Below are positions 8,778 through 16,398 of a stretch of 64,000 nucleotides of DNA, in pieces (the stretch's first letter is position 1; the number at the start of each line of letters is the position of its first letter). Origin of the DNA: Paenibacillus lutrae (GTDB lineage Bacteria > Bacillota > Bacilli > Paenibacillales > NBRC-103111); assembly GCF_009757775.1 (NCBI RefSeq), contig NZ_RHLK01000009.1, positions 62,001 to 126,000 on the forward strand. Reading direction: 5' to 3'. The translations under genes were made by a program, and so were the position numbers. The notes under the pieces are model-generated. The model saw only the letters and a list, made by a program, of their open reading frames with translations, made no database searches and was not told the DNA's origin.

Positions 8778-9980
8778 ATGCGTACATATACCGGTCAACA
8801 CGCAGAACAGACGAATCATGCGGGCGTCGGGAGACAGACAGAGCCTATCTCCGCTAAAGGTCGTGCGGAACATAGTGCAGAGCGCACAGATTGTGCAGAT
8901 CATGCTGCGCCAGCAGCTAATACGGGTGTTGCAGTTCAACATAACCGGCGGCAGCGCGCAACCGATGACAGACATTGGGGCCGCACTCTGCTGGCACTTG
9001 CGATGACCGTCTCCCTGCTCGCCGTACTGGCAGGCTGCGGTCAGGCGGCCGCCGACCCGGAGCAGGGCGGCGCGGCCAAGCTGAAGCTCAGAATCGCGGA
9101 CATCTCGACGAATTCGATCTTCCGCGTCGCCAAGAGCAAGGGCATTTTCGAGAAACACGGCATCGACGCCGAGCTCGTCTCGTTCGCCACACCGGCCGAA
9201 GGCGTCAACTCCCTGTTCATCAAACAGGTGGACGTGGCGTTCGGCGCGGATTTTCCGCTGCTGAATGCGGTGAGCAAGGGCGATTATTCGATCTTTGCGT
9301 CGTCGGGAACGGCAACGGATCTGAGCGCCAGCGAGTGGAAGCTATTCGTCCGCAAGGAGATCAAGAGCGCGGCCGAGCTGAAGGGCAAGAAGCTGAGCTT
9401 CTCCCGCGGCACTTTTATCCCGTATCTGTGGGATGTGTATCTGGGCCAGAACGGCGTCAAATTGTCCGAGGTGAAGCTGATCGGCCAGGGTGGTTTTGAT
9501 GAAGCGTATGTTGCGCTCAAAAAAGGCGAGATCGACGGCGCATGGGTATACGGCGCGGTGCTGAACGAGAAATTCGCGGCGCTCGCCGAGGCTCATGAGC
9601 TGGCGGACATGTCTCAAACCCCGGTCCGGCTGGGGAACGGCCTCATCGCTCCGAATGAGCTTCTCAAGAACAACAAGGCTGGATTCGTCGCTTTCGTAAA
9701 AGCGCTCGATGAAGCTTCCGCTTATGTACAGGCTAACCAGGAGGAAACGGCGGACATCATGTATAAGCAAGTCAAGCAGCCTAAGGAAGCGACACTGAAG
9801 GACCTGCCCAAGAACCCGTGGAGAATCGGTTTCACTGATAAAGCATACAACGGCTACAAGGAGCAGAAAAAATACATGGTCGAGAACAATATCATCGAGA
9901 AGGATTTTGACCTGAACAGCAAGCTGAATCTGGATATTCTGCGGGAAGCTTTTCCCGATCGGGTCATTGAATTGAAATAG
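8778..9980 (+). CDS. ABC transporter substrate-binding lipoprotein, nitrate/sulfonate/taurine (SsuA) type
   Basis: About 400 residues. ATG 8778 is preferred over the in-frame GTG 8769 because AGGGGGTGA lies five bases upstream of it. A hydrophobic segment with lipobox LAGCGQ (near 9030-9050) is followed by the NMT1/SsuA-like periplasmic fold: KLRIADI, FRVAKSKGIFEKHGIDAEL, VDVAFGADFP, ELKGKKLSFSRG and GAWVYGAV. The protein should capture an aliphatic or aromatic sulfonate, sulfate ester or similar oxyanion and deliver it to the SsuBC-like components downstream. Oddly, about 70 hydrophilic residues, rich in Thr, His, Ala and Arg, precede the signal hydrophobic core, with no better start nearer to it. 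Either the extension is real or the true start is unrecognised. The arrangement asst-ssuA-ssuB-ssuC suggests one transcription unit, although 416 bp of repeats separate ssuA from ssuB. Confidence 0.85.
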   Translation: MRTYTGQHAEQTNHAGVGRQTEPISAKGRAEHSAERTDCADHAAPAANTGVAVQHNRRQRATDDRHWGRTLLALAMTVSLLAVLAGCGQAAADPEQGGAAKLKLRIADISTNSIFRVAKSKGIFEKHGIDAELVSFATPAEGVNSLFIKQVDVAFGADFPLLNAVSKGDYSIFASSGTATDLSASEWKLFVRKEIKSAAELKGKKLSFSRGTFIPYLWDVYLGQNGVKLSEVKLIGQGGFDEAYVALKKGEIDGAWVYGAVLNEKFAALAEAHELADMSQTPVRLGNGLIAPNELLKNNKAGFVAFVKALDEASAYVQANQEETADIMYKQVKQPKEATLKDLPKNPWRIGFTDKAYNGYKEQKKYMVENNIIEKDFDLNSKLNLDILREAFPDRVIELK

Positions 9981-10375
9981 TACGGATATCGGAAAAGTAG
10001 GAGCATGGGCCGGGCCGACCATTACGCACGCAACTCCGCAATGCGCACATGGTAGTGGTCGACCGACCGCCGTCTTGCGCCGAAATACCGACTGCTGTCA
10101 TGCAGCAATACGGATATCGGAAAATCGGGAGCATGGGCTGGATCGACCACTACGCATACAACTCCGCAATGCGCACCTGGCAGCGGTTGATCGAACACCG
10201 TCCTGCACCGGAATATGGATCTCTGTCATGCGGTGAATTACGGACCTCTCCCATGCACCGAAACACCTGACGTAACACCGGCCTCTGTTATGCAGCGAAA
10301 CACCGATTGCTATTTATGCAGCAATACACCAACCGCTGTCACGCAGCGAAATACGGCAAGAACAAAACGTAATAA
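9981..10375. repeat. 128-bp tandem duplication and degenerate short repeats between ssuA and ssuB
   Basis: A unit starting TACGGATATCGGAAAA at 9981 recurs at 10109 (period 128 bp), and a third, decayed start is at 10239. The copies share GAGCATGGGC, CTCCGCAATGCGCAC and CGAC(C/A) blocks but differ in many bases. Within and after them a shorter motif, near ATGCAGCRAAAYACC, recurs about six times (around 10100, 10228, 10254, 10288, 10316 and 10338). No open frame here has a ribosome site or recognisable product. It is probably non-coding, possibly an mRNA processing or regulatory spacer. Confidence 0.75.
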
Positions 10376-10396
10376 AACTGAACAGGGGGATGAAGT

Positions 10397-11179
10397 ATGA
10401 GTACTAAGACAGCGCCGAAACGCAACGAAATCCACATCGAACGTCTGGACAAAAGCTACGTGCAGCCTTCCACGGGGGAGCTGCCCTATATCATTCAAGA
10501 CGTGAACCTGGCGGTCCGGGGCGGCGAATTCTTCGTCCTGCTGGGGCCGAGCGGCTGCGGCAAATCGACGCTGCTCAGTCTCATCGCAGGCTTCGTCTCC
10601 AAGACGTCCGGCCAGGTTCGCGTCGGTGACCGCGAGGTTGAGCGGCCCGGCCAGGACCGCGCCGTCGTCTTCCAGCAGGCCGATTCATCCCTGTTCCCCT
10701 GGCTCACGGTCAGGGAGAACGTAGAGTTCGGCCTGCGCATGAAGCGTGTCCCGGCGGCAGAGCGCCGCGAGATTTCGGACCAGTATATCGCACTGGTCGG
10801 TCTCAAGGGCCACGAGAGCAAATTCCCGCGCGAGCTGTCCGGCGGCATGAAGCAGCGCGTGCAACTCGCCCGCGTGCTCTCGAACGATCCGGCCATCCTG
10901 CTCATGGATGAGCCGTTCGGCGCGCTCGATGCGATGACGCGCCGCACCATGCAGAAGGAGCTTCAGCGGATTTGGCAGGAAACCGACAAAACCGTCATTT
11001 TTGTCACCCACGACATCCAGGAAGCGCTGCTGCTCGGTGGCCGCATCGGCATCATGTCCGCCGGCCCGTCGTCCAACATCTCGCACATCTACGACGTGCC
11101 CCTCGCGTATCCGCGGGATCTGGGGTCGCCGGAATTTTACGAACTTTACAACCGCATCCAGGCGCATTTCGACGAATAG
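10397..11179 (+). CDS. ABC transporter ATP-binding protein, nitrate/sulfonate (SsuB) type
   Basis: 260 residues from ATG 10397, with AGGGGGATGA just upstream. Walker A GPSGCGKST, Q-loop VFQQADSSLFPW, signature LSGGMKQRVQLARVL, Walker B AILLMDEPFGALD and the H-loop VTHDIQEAL are all present. It energises uptake of the substrate bound by the upstream lipoprotein, acting as a cytoplasmic dimer with the SsuC-like permease 15 bp downstream. SsuB, TauB and NrtD-like proteins cannot be told apart by sequence alone. The arylsulfotransferase context favours a sulfur compound. Confidence 0.92.
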   Translation: MSTKTAPKRNEIHIERLDKSYVQPSTGELPYIIQDVNLAVRGGEFFVLLGPSGCGKSTLLSLIAGFVSKTSGQVRVGDREVERPGQDRAVVFQQADSSLFPWLTVRENVEFGLRMKRVPAAERREISDQYIALVGLKGHESKFPRELSGGMKQRVQLARVLSNDPAILLMDEPFGALDAMTRRTMQKELQRIWQETDKTVIFVTHDIQEALLLGGRIGIMSAGPSSNISHIYDVPLAYPRDLGSPEFYELYNRIQAHFDE

Positions 11180-11194
11180 GGAGGAGAAGCCGAT

Positions 11195-12061
11195 ATGAAC
11201 ACGAACGCCATTACCGCCAAAAAACCGATCACGACCAAGCCACCAATTACGGCTGCTACTGCTTCTGCCCGGAAACCATTCATACGCAAGCCTTGGTTCA
11301 AAAAAACGCTGCTCACCCTTCTCTTCTGGATCGCCGGATTGCTGCTGTGGCATGGGCTGTCGCTCGTGTACGGCCCGGAAATTCTGCCCGGCCCGATTCT
11401 GACCGCCCAGGGCGGCTACGAGCTGCTGGCAGACGGCACCCTGCTGCATTATATCGGCATCAGCTCGTACCGCGTCCTGCTCGGCTGGACCTTGGGCAGC
11501 CTGCTCGCCATCCCGGTCGGCCTCGTTATCGGTAAAGTCAGCGCCATCCGCGCTTTCGCGGAGCCGTTCCTGAACTTCATCCGCTTCATCCCGCCGATCG
11601 CGTTTATCACGCTCTTCCTCGTCTGGTTCGGCATCGGGGAGACGTCGAAGGTCGTGCTCATCCTGTACGCGACTTTCTTCATCGTCGTGCTGAACACCTT
11701 GACCGGCGTGCTTGCCGTGGAGGAGGACAAAATCCGCTCCGCCCGCAGCATGGGCGCTTCCGAGTGGCAGATCGTCCTGCACGTCATCATCCCGTCCACC
11801 GTGCCGTACATGTTCACCGGCATCCGCCTCGCCATGGGCACCTCCTTCATGGCCATCATCGGCGCCGAAATGATCGCCTCCAACGAAGGCGTAGGCTACC
11901 TGATCTGGAACTCGCGGCTGTTCTTCCGCACGGACTGGATCTTCGTAGGGCTGATCTGCCTGGGGCTGATGGGATTTATTACGGATCGCGCCGTCGCGGT
12001 GCTGGGGCGTAAACTTTTGGCAAGGTATGGGGTTGCGGGGACGTCGGGGTTAAGGCGGTAG
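11195..12061 (+). CDS. ABC transporter permease, nitrate/sulfonate (SsuC) type
   Basis: 288 residues from ATG 11195 with ribosome site GGGAGGAG. After a basic N-terminus (about 35 residues) come about six membrane helices. The ABC-permease coupling motif is visible as SARSMGASEWQIVLHVIIP, followed by GIRLAMGTSFMAIIGAEM, typical of the BPD_transp_1 family of sulfonate, taurine and nitrate importers. It forms the membrane channel for the SsuA- and SsuB-like partners encoded just upstream. A terminator hairpin lies about 130 bp downstream, closing the locus. Confidence 0.92.
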   Translation: MNTNAITAKKPITTKPPITAATASARKPFIRKPWFKKTLLTLLFWIAGLLLWHGLSLVYGPEILPGPILTAQGGYELLADGTLLHYIGISSYRVLLGWTLGSLLAIPVGLVIGKVSAIRAFAEPFLNFIRFIPPIAFITLFLVWFGIGETSKVVLILYATFFIVVLNTLTGVLAVEEDKIRSARSMGASEWQIVLHVIIPSTVPYMFTGIRLAMGTSFMAIIGAEMIASNEGVGYLIWNSRLFFRTDWIFVGLICLGLMGFITDRAVAVLGRKLLARYGVAGTSGLRR

Positions 12062-12187
12062 GTGCGTTAAATGCAGTTTCAGTGTACAAGTTTTATGGAT
12101 CTATATGAACGTAATTAACAATGAAATTGGGTAATGTTGAAACGTAAGACAGTGAATTAATGAAATGAGTTGACTTTATACAGATAT

Positions 12188-12210
12188 CCCTCTATATGAG
12201 GGGTTTTTTA
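12188..12210 (+). terminator. Rho-independent terminator of the ssu-like locus
   Basis: The short stem CCCTC/GAGGG (12188-12192 with 12198-12202) is followed by GTTTTTT. The five-pair stem makes it moderate, but its position after ssuC fits. Confidence 0.6.
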
Positions 12211-12329
12211 TTGCCCTACATACAGCTGTAGGATGGAAAGTCATTATATGCTGTTTATATTTGTTTCATGTCTAAGCAGTGTTGCGATCAAATTTAATAA
12301 TTAGAATAAAATACGACAAAGAATTACCA

Positions 12330-12358
12330 TTGACTCCCATGTAAAATGTTGGTAGTAT
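12330..12358 (+). promoter_or_regulatory. Sigma-A promoter for the secreted-protein gene at 12402
   Basis: TTGACT at 12330-12335 and TAGTAT at 12353-12358 are separated by 17 bp, and the GTG start is about 44 bp downstream of the -10 box. Confidence 0.6.
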
Positions 12359-12401
12359 TTTATGGTGTTATCCAATAAATTGGTATAAAAGGGAGAGAGT
12401 C

Positions 12402-13118
12402 GTGAAGAAAACCATTTTGTCTACTTTGTCCTCCGCACTCATTGTTACCGCAATTCCGTACAATGCTTTAGCTAGTGTACCTAGTCAGGAGACAACATCC
12501 TCTGCCTCTAAAGTTGAGGAAAACAGCACGGAGTCCCTTGGCAATAATACGGATACCATCACAAAAGATGGAGTGAGTGTTACCTTCGTTGCTGGATCAG
12601 AGGATTCCGACATCCTCCAAGCAAATTCGAGTGTTCGTGCCGAGGCAGAAAAATTCCTCGCTAATCGACCTAATGCTAAAACGGTAGCTAACCCTGATAC
12701 TTACACTCCCAAATCCGACCCTATCTGGGGAAATGCAACTATTGTATTGTCAAAGAAGTCAAACGATTATAAAAACACAGTTAAAAAGGATGTTGTTACA
12801 TTTGTCTCAGTAGCTGTTACTAATGTGGTTGCGGCTGTTGGTGGAGCTTTATCCAAGAGTAAATACACGGCATTGGGCATTTCAGCTTTCTCCGGAACCG
12901 TATCTGGCTGGGTTAACAACCACGTGGATTACAAGTATACCTATACAACATTTTACAAAACATATAGTGATTACTACGGACGAGATGTATACTACTACGT
13001 AGAGGATATTTACGCAGACCCATACAGGACGATTTTGAAAAAAACTGTCTTAAGCGAACCCCACGTGGACGCAGGGTATAAAGTTTATCTCACTACTAAA
13101 GATTACTACGATCTTTAA
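12402..13118 (+). CDS. Secreted protein of unknown function with glycine-rich hydrophobic segment
   Basis: 238 residues from GTG 12402, preceded by GGGAGAGAG. The signal peptide (MKKTILSTL...NALAS, cleavage near residue 25) is clear. A Ser/Thr-rich linker follows, then a mid-protein Ala/Gly/Val segment (VSVAVTNVVAAVGGALS, about residues 134-150, and GISAFSGTVSGW). The last 70 residues are very rich in Tyr and Asp (DYYGRDVYYYVEDIYADPY). A glycine-zipper-like stretch in a secreted protein is compatible with membrane activity, as in bacteriocin-like products, but no family was recognised. A 53-residue membrane protein is encoded 34 bp downstream and could be its partner or immunity protein; that is inference. 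Confidence 0.75.
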   Translation: MKKTILSTLSSALIVTAIPYNALASVPSQETTSSASKVEENSTESLGNNTDTITKDGVSVTFVAGSEDSDILQANSSVRAEAEKFLANRPNAKTVANPDTYTPKSDPIWGNATIVLSKKSNDYKNTVKKDVVTFVSVAVTNVVAAVGGALSKSKYTALGISAFSGTVSGWVNNHVDYKYTYTTFYKTYSDYYGRDVYYYVEDIYADPYRTILKKTVLSEPHVDAGYKVYLTTKDYYDL

Positions 13119-13152
13119 TTTTTCGAAATAAGTAGTAAGGCGGTGGCAATCT

Positions 13153-13314
13153 ATGAAAACTCGCACCCAAAGATTTTTACTGACCATCCCTTTTACTCTT
13201 GCACTCCTTATGATTGCAATAAATATTAATACAATTTTATTTATTCTTGTTAACGCTCTTGTTGTTGGGCCTTTGTGCTATTGGGCGGGCCGAGGAACTA
13301 AAGAGGGAGAATAG
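13153..13314 (+). CDS. Small membrane protein (53 aa), possible partner of upstream secreted protein
   Basis: ATG 13153 is preceded by AAGGCGGTGG. The product has a basic N-terminus (MKTRTQRF) and two adjacent hydrophobic segments (LLTIPFTLALLMIAI and TILFILVNALVVGPL), and ends with GRGTKEGE. Small two-helix membrane proteins beside secreted peptides are often immunity or processing partners. Here there is only the position, 34 bp after the secreted protein stop, to support that. Confidence 0.55.
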   Translation: MKTRTQRFLLTIPFTLALLMIAININTILFILVNALVVGPLCYWAGRGTKEGE

Positions 13315-13345
13315 GTCAACACTCCGTACATTAGGCAATAAATAA

Positions 13346-13372
13346 AAGCCCCGTCCAATTGGATGGGGCTTA
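13346..13372 (-). terminator. Leftward terminator hairpin
   Basis: AAGCCCCGTCC and GGATGGGGCTT pair around AATT. On the minus strand the hairpin is followed by TTTATTTATT, while the plus-strand side lacks a T-run, so it works best for leftward transcription. From 13373 to 13679 there is no convincing gene. A 42-codon minus frame (13424-13552, stop at 13424) ends about 50 bp from this hairpin but has no usable ribosome site. Confidence 0.55.
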
Positions 13373-13679
13373 CATGTTTAAGATATTCGAGTGACGTACA
13401 ATTTCACCTCAAATGATATCACGTCATTTTACTGAGACCTCCATAACAGCTCTTTGAACACCATTACGAAGATTCTCGTTAAATTTTACTTGAATTTCAT
13501 GTGGACTATTTTCCCTCTCAAGCATTATTTTCGTAACAAAACTTACTAACATCCTCAATACCGTTGCAAAACTTACTGTTGTTAAAGGCAACGTCAAGAA
13601 TGACTGCGGACATCCTTTTTATTTCTTGGCACATACATTCTTAGTACAGTGCTAAAATTTATTTTTGCAAAGGAGTAAT

Positions 13680-14132
13680 ATGAAAAAGAAAAAGTACTTT
13701 GTTTTGTTTATTCTCGTAGGCTTGATTGCTTATACATCCCTCAGATATGGAGGGGAGATATATTCAAATGTATATTTTTCGACTAAACTAGGTGAAATGG
13801 AAAAAAAGCAGCAGGAATCAGTTGATCTATCATCGTTTTACCCTTTTGACTGGGATCAATTTGTACATATCGGATCCTATACGAATGGGAAAGAAGTTAA
13901 TACAATGTTAGGTAAAAAAGCAGTAGAAGATGACGAAATGTTGATTGATTATGAAAATGATCAGAAGCTGTTGTTTATAAAAAATGATAAAATTATTAAA
14001 GAGTGGTCCATGCCATCTATACAAGAGATTCAAGTGACTACTAATAGTGGTGGAGTTGTATCACGTGGTGATGCTTTGTTTGAAATTAAGAAAGTCGATG
14101 GCAAGCTTTTTTTAAAACAAGTTAAAAAGTAA
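13680..14132 (+). CDS. Membrane-anchored hypothetical protein
   Basis: 150 residues from ATG 13680, chosen because AAAGGAG lies five bases upstream; an in-frame ATG 15 bases earlier lacks one. A Lys-rich N-terminus (MKKKKYF) precedes one membrane segment (VLFILVGLIAYTSL), then an extracytoplasmic domain with charged, beta-rich sequence (YPFDWDQFVHIGSYTNGKE, LLFIKNDKIIKEW). The order basic end, helix, outside domain suggests a lipoprotein-like or type-II anchored protein without a lipobox. No family was recognised. It is one of several orphan small envelope proteins in this AT-rich stretch and starts its own transcript after a gene-free gap. Confidence 0.7.
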   Translation: MKKKKYFVLFILVGLIAYTSLRYGGEIYSNVYFSTKLGEMEKKQQESVDLSSFYPFDWDQFVHIGSYTNGKEVNTMLGKKAVEDDEMLIDYENDQKLLFIKNDKIIKEWSMPSIQEIQVTTNSGGVVSRGDALFEIKKVDGKLFLKQVKK

Positions 14133-14257
14133 GTTACGTATATTAATGTAGGAATGCATCTCTAAAATGGACGGGGACCCAAAATGCTTTGTTCCATTTA
14201 ATATATAAGAAAAGTCCAAATTAGGTAATCTCAAGTTCGTAGAGGAGAAGTGGCTTC

Positions 14258-14521
14258 ATGCAAAGGATAAAGTGGATGGTCCGGCAATTTCTTAAAGAGC
14301 CTTGGTGGTTTAAAATACTAATCATCATCACTTTACTTAGTACCGTTATTTTTAGCAGTTCTTATTTCTCGGATAACACTTATTATTCAAGCTTTGCCAA
14401 ACTGTCTGCGGCTGTCTTTTTTGTCGCATATGGGGTTAAATTTAGGAGGAATCGGGTCATATCTCTGATCTTTTTTGTTCTAGCAGCAGTCTGTATCTAT
14501 CAATCGTGGTACAAATTTTAA
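14258..14521 (+). CDS. Small membrane protein (87 aa), unknown function
   Basis: ATG 14258 follows AGAGGAGAAG. Three hydrophobic segments (about residues 18-35, 44-60 and 66-82) are separated by short loops, one with FRRNRV on the likely inside face. The aromatic cluster KEPWWFK is near the N-terminus. No conserved family motif was recognised. It could be an immunity-type protein, given its size and neighbours, but nothing proves it. A terminator follows 22 bp after the stop. Confidence 0.65.
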   Translation: MQRIKWMVRQFLKEPWWFKILIIITLLSTVIFSSSYFSDNTYYSSFAKLSAAVFFVAYGVKFRRNRVISLIFFVLAAVCIYQSWYKF

Positions 14522-14542
14522 ATGGGAACAAGCTTCGTTAAG

Positions 14543-14582
14543 TGATCCGACTGGACAAATCCGGGAACGGATCATTTTTTTT
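14543..14582 (+). terminator. Rho-independent terminator
   Basis: TGATCCG at 14543-14549 pairs with CGGATCA at 14568-14574, followed by eight T. Confidence 0.75.
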
Positions 14583-14636
14583 GTACAAGTGCTTACCAGA
14601 AATGAAAGAAAATCTTAGAAAGCTGAGACACTTAGT

Positions 14637-14786
14637 TCAGCTACACTGTTGTGTAAGCAACCCTATAATCTGAGTAAGCATTATCAAAATCTCAATGTCA
14701 TTCCTTGCTGGTGCAAACCATGTGTTGGAAGGAGATATATAATATTTTGCAACGTTTGCTCCTATTGGTCCGCCATGACTATGCCC
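14637..14786 (-). pseudogene. Possible remnant of a serine-hydrolase-like gene
   Basis: A 49-codon minus-strand open stretch, without a start and with a stop codon just upstream, reads GHSHGGPIGANVAKYY near its beginning. This resembles the nucleophile elbow of alpha/beta hydrolases (GHSxGG). Nothing recognisable continues on either side. The rest of 14583-14937 holds only a weak hairpin, TTGACT/AGTCAA with six T, at 14871-14910. Confidence 0.25.
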
Positions 14787-14937
14787 TTACCCACCCAATT
14801 ATAACTGTTTCTATAGCAGGCAGGTACTATAAAAGTTAGAACTACTTCCCCACAGCCCGTTAGCATACAATTGACTTATTACCAAAACCGATCGATAGAG
14901 TCAATTTTTTCATAACGAACAATGGGAAGGTGACAGA

Positions 14938-15363
14938 ATGAAAATTAGTAGGTATCTTCTTCTAGCATTGAATAGTCTATTGTCTTATTATGCTGGTTTG
15001 TGGGCTTATCAACTTGTTCTGTGGTTAGTCTGGGAGCAGACTATGAGTGAAGGAGACTTGCGAGCCGTTCAGTATTGGGCGGGACTTGCGTATGTAATCA
15101 TCTTGGTTCCCATTTATCTTGTGATATGTTCCTATATTACATCCAAAATAAAAACGGGACTTTTGCGTTTCATTCTTTATCCTCTAAGTTGTGCGTTCAT
15201 TTTTGTTCTTCCAACCTTATTTATACTTGCAGCTTTTGGAGGCGGAAGTCCCTTCTCGGCGGAATCGTTCTTGTTTTATGTGTTTTTTATTGCCACTGGC
15301 CTGGTGTTTGGGCTTGGGTATGCATTGATTACATTCGTGGAGCGAGTGAAAACAGGGAGATGA
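14938..15363 (+). CDS. Four-helix membrane protein, unknown function
   Basis: 141 residues from ATG 14938 with GGAAGGTGA upstream. Four hydrophobic segments lie at about 5-32, 47-68, 77-101 and 110-133, with basic residues (SKIKTG, VERVKTGR) placed on the cytoplasmic side. No catalytic or transport motif is seen. It is bounded downstream by a decayed toxin gene on the other strand. Base composition is AT-rich like its neighbours, consistent with acquired DNA. Confidence 0.7.
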   Translation: MKISRYLLLALNSLLSYYAGLWAYQLVLWLVWEQTMSEGDLRAVQYWAGLAYVIILVPIYLVICSYITSKIKTGLLRFILYPLSCAFIFVLPTLFILAAFGGGSPFSAESFLFYVFFIATGLVFGLGYALITFVERVKTGR

Positions 15364-15379
15364 ACGTCGTAATTTTCGG

Positions 15380-15715
15380 TTAATCTTCCGTGGCTTTAGG
15401 AGGCATTTTGAAGTGGTATCCGTTATAACGCAGGAAGATAAGGAGTGCCGTAAACGCGGTTCTTTCATTGGCGTTCTGAAAAGGATGGTTTTGGCCGAGA
15501 GGCTCAAACAACGCAGCAGCTTTGTTCCAAATCGTTGGATATGCATCTTTGCCAAATGTCGAGGACAGGGGGCGTGTAGGGCTGAATCAAGCAAACTGGA
15601 GGTTTTGACTCTGACTTGCTCTCCTGGACTATACCTCTGTATCATGGGACATTGAGATAGCGATAACCTTTTGAACGGTTATAAAGGATGATTGTACTCA
15701 TCGATCTTTCTAGCT
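15380..15715 (-). pseudogene. Decayed Doc/Fic-family toxin gene
   Basis: The minus strand reads FGKDAYPTIWNKAAALFEPL, then NHPFQNANERTAFTALL, then FLRYNGYHFKM before a stop at 15380. This is the C-terminal half of a death-on-curing (Doc) toxin, whose active motif is HxFx(D/N)xNKR. Here NKR has become NER, which would remove a key basic residue. A frameshift separates this block from SLLDSALHAP upstream in another frame, and the expected N-terminal part is broken by stops. It lies immediately after an antitoxin remnant in the same orientation. Functionless by sequence. Confidence 0.7.
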
Positions 15716-15717
15716 AT

Positions 15718-15930
15718 GGGGTCTTCTCATATTCACTAATCACCTCAGATAAATTCTCCAAGAAATCCGCACTGATGCCTTCGGGCAACGATACTTTGGT
15801 CGCTCTTTTAATGACAATCTCCTGGCTGGCTTGATTAACATCAATTTGTACGGTATCCCCTTGCTCCAGACCAATCTGCTACCATGCATCTGTTAGTTGA
15901 CATTAATTATTAATGATCCAATACCTCCTA
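15718..15930 (-). pseudogene. Decayed AbrB/MazE-like antitoxin gene
   Basis: On the minus strand, QIGLEQGDTVQIDVNQ, EIVIKRATKVSLPEG and FLENLSEVISEYEKTP run to a TAG at 15718-15720. The GLEQGDTVQI(D)V pattern is that of SpoVT/AbrB-fold antitoxins. A TAG directly before QIGL interrupts LTDAW-x-QIGL (a CAG-to-TAG change would explain it), and the upstream start region is out of frame although a ribosome site (TAGGAGG) survives near 15930. With the Doc remnant it formed an antitoxin-toxin operon. From 15931 to 16149 nothing else was recognised. Confidence 0.65.
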
Positions 15931-16149
15931 CTTTAAGGTTATTTCCAGTTATGATAGGAAATCAAACAAGCAAGCACCTGATGAACAGGAACTAGCTTGT
16001 CATTTTGAGGTATTACCGTTTTTTCCTATTTACTATTACCCAGCATAAATAAAGAATAAAAAAAGTTATGCTTACAATTAGGAGGGCATACGCCATAGTA
16101 CCAATAAATATACTCAGAGTTAAAGGTTAAGAAGTTACCAAAATGTTAG

Positions 16150-16371
16150 TTACTCTCCATTCCCAACCAAATCAATAATCTCCCTTATATCGCTGATGCC
16201 AAGTGCGTCGGCGATTCTTTCTATGTGATTAAAATTGATGTTGGTGCGCTTGCCGTTGGAAAGCTCACTTAGCGCGGCATGTCTTACATCAGATAAACGG
16301 GATAGTTCTCGTAAAGAAATACCTCTTTTCTGGGCGAGTTCAGGAATCTTAATTACAATTTTCTTAGACAA
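16150..16371 (-). CDS. Small XRE/Cro-type HTH regulator, copy 1
   Basis: 73 residues. TTG 16371 was chosen as start because it aligns with the ATG of the paralogue and has GAAGGAGG nine bases upstream; a further upstream frame would begin on the ribosome site itself. The product is a compact HTH (SLRELSRLSDVRHAALSELSNGKRTNI) plus a helical end (IADALGISDIREIIDLV), like the small phage-type or Xre HTH_26 proteins. It is transcribed divergently from the small gene at 16479, across two palindromes it may bind. A near-identical paralogue lies about 600 bp to the right. Confidence 0.85.
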   Translation of the reverse strand: MSKKIVIKIPELAQKRGISLRELSRLSDVRHAALSELSNGKRTNINFNHIERIADALGISDIREIIDLVGNGE

Positions 16372-16398
16372 TAAAAAATCCTCCTTCAAGCCTTGCTA

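Noticed and set aside
10049-10270. 73-codon frame in the repeats between ssuA and ssuB
   Set aside because: It has no ribosome site, and the repeat units differ by substitutions that do not preserve a protein sequence.
15217-15645. 142-codon minus frame over the Doc remnant
   Set aside because: It joins pieces of the decayed toxin in the wrong frame; the recognisable NHPFQNANER part is read in another frame.
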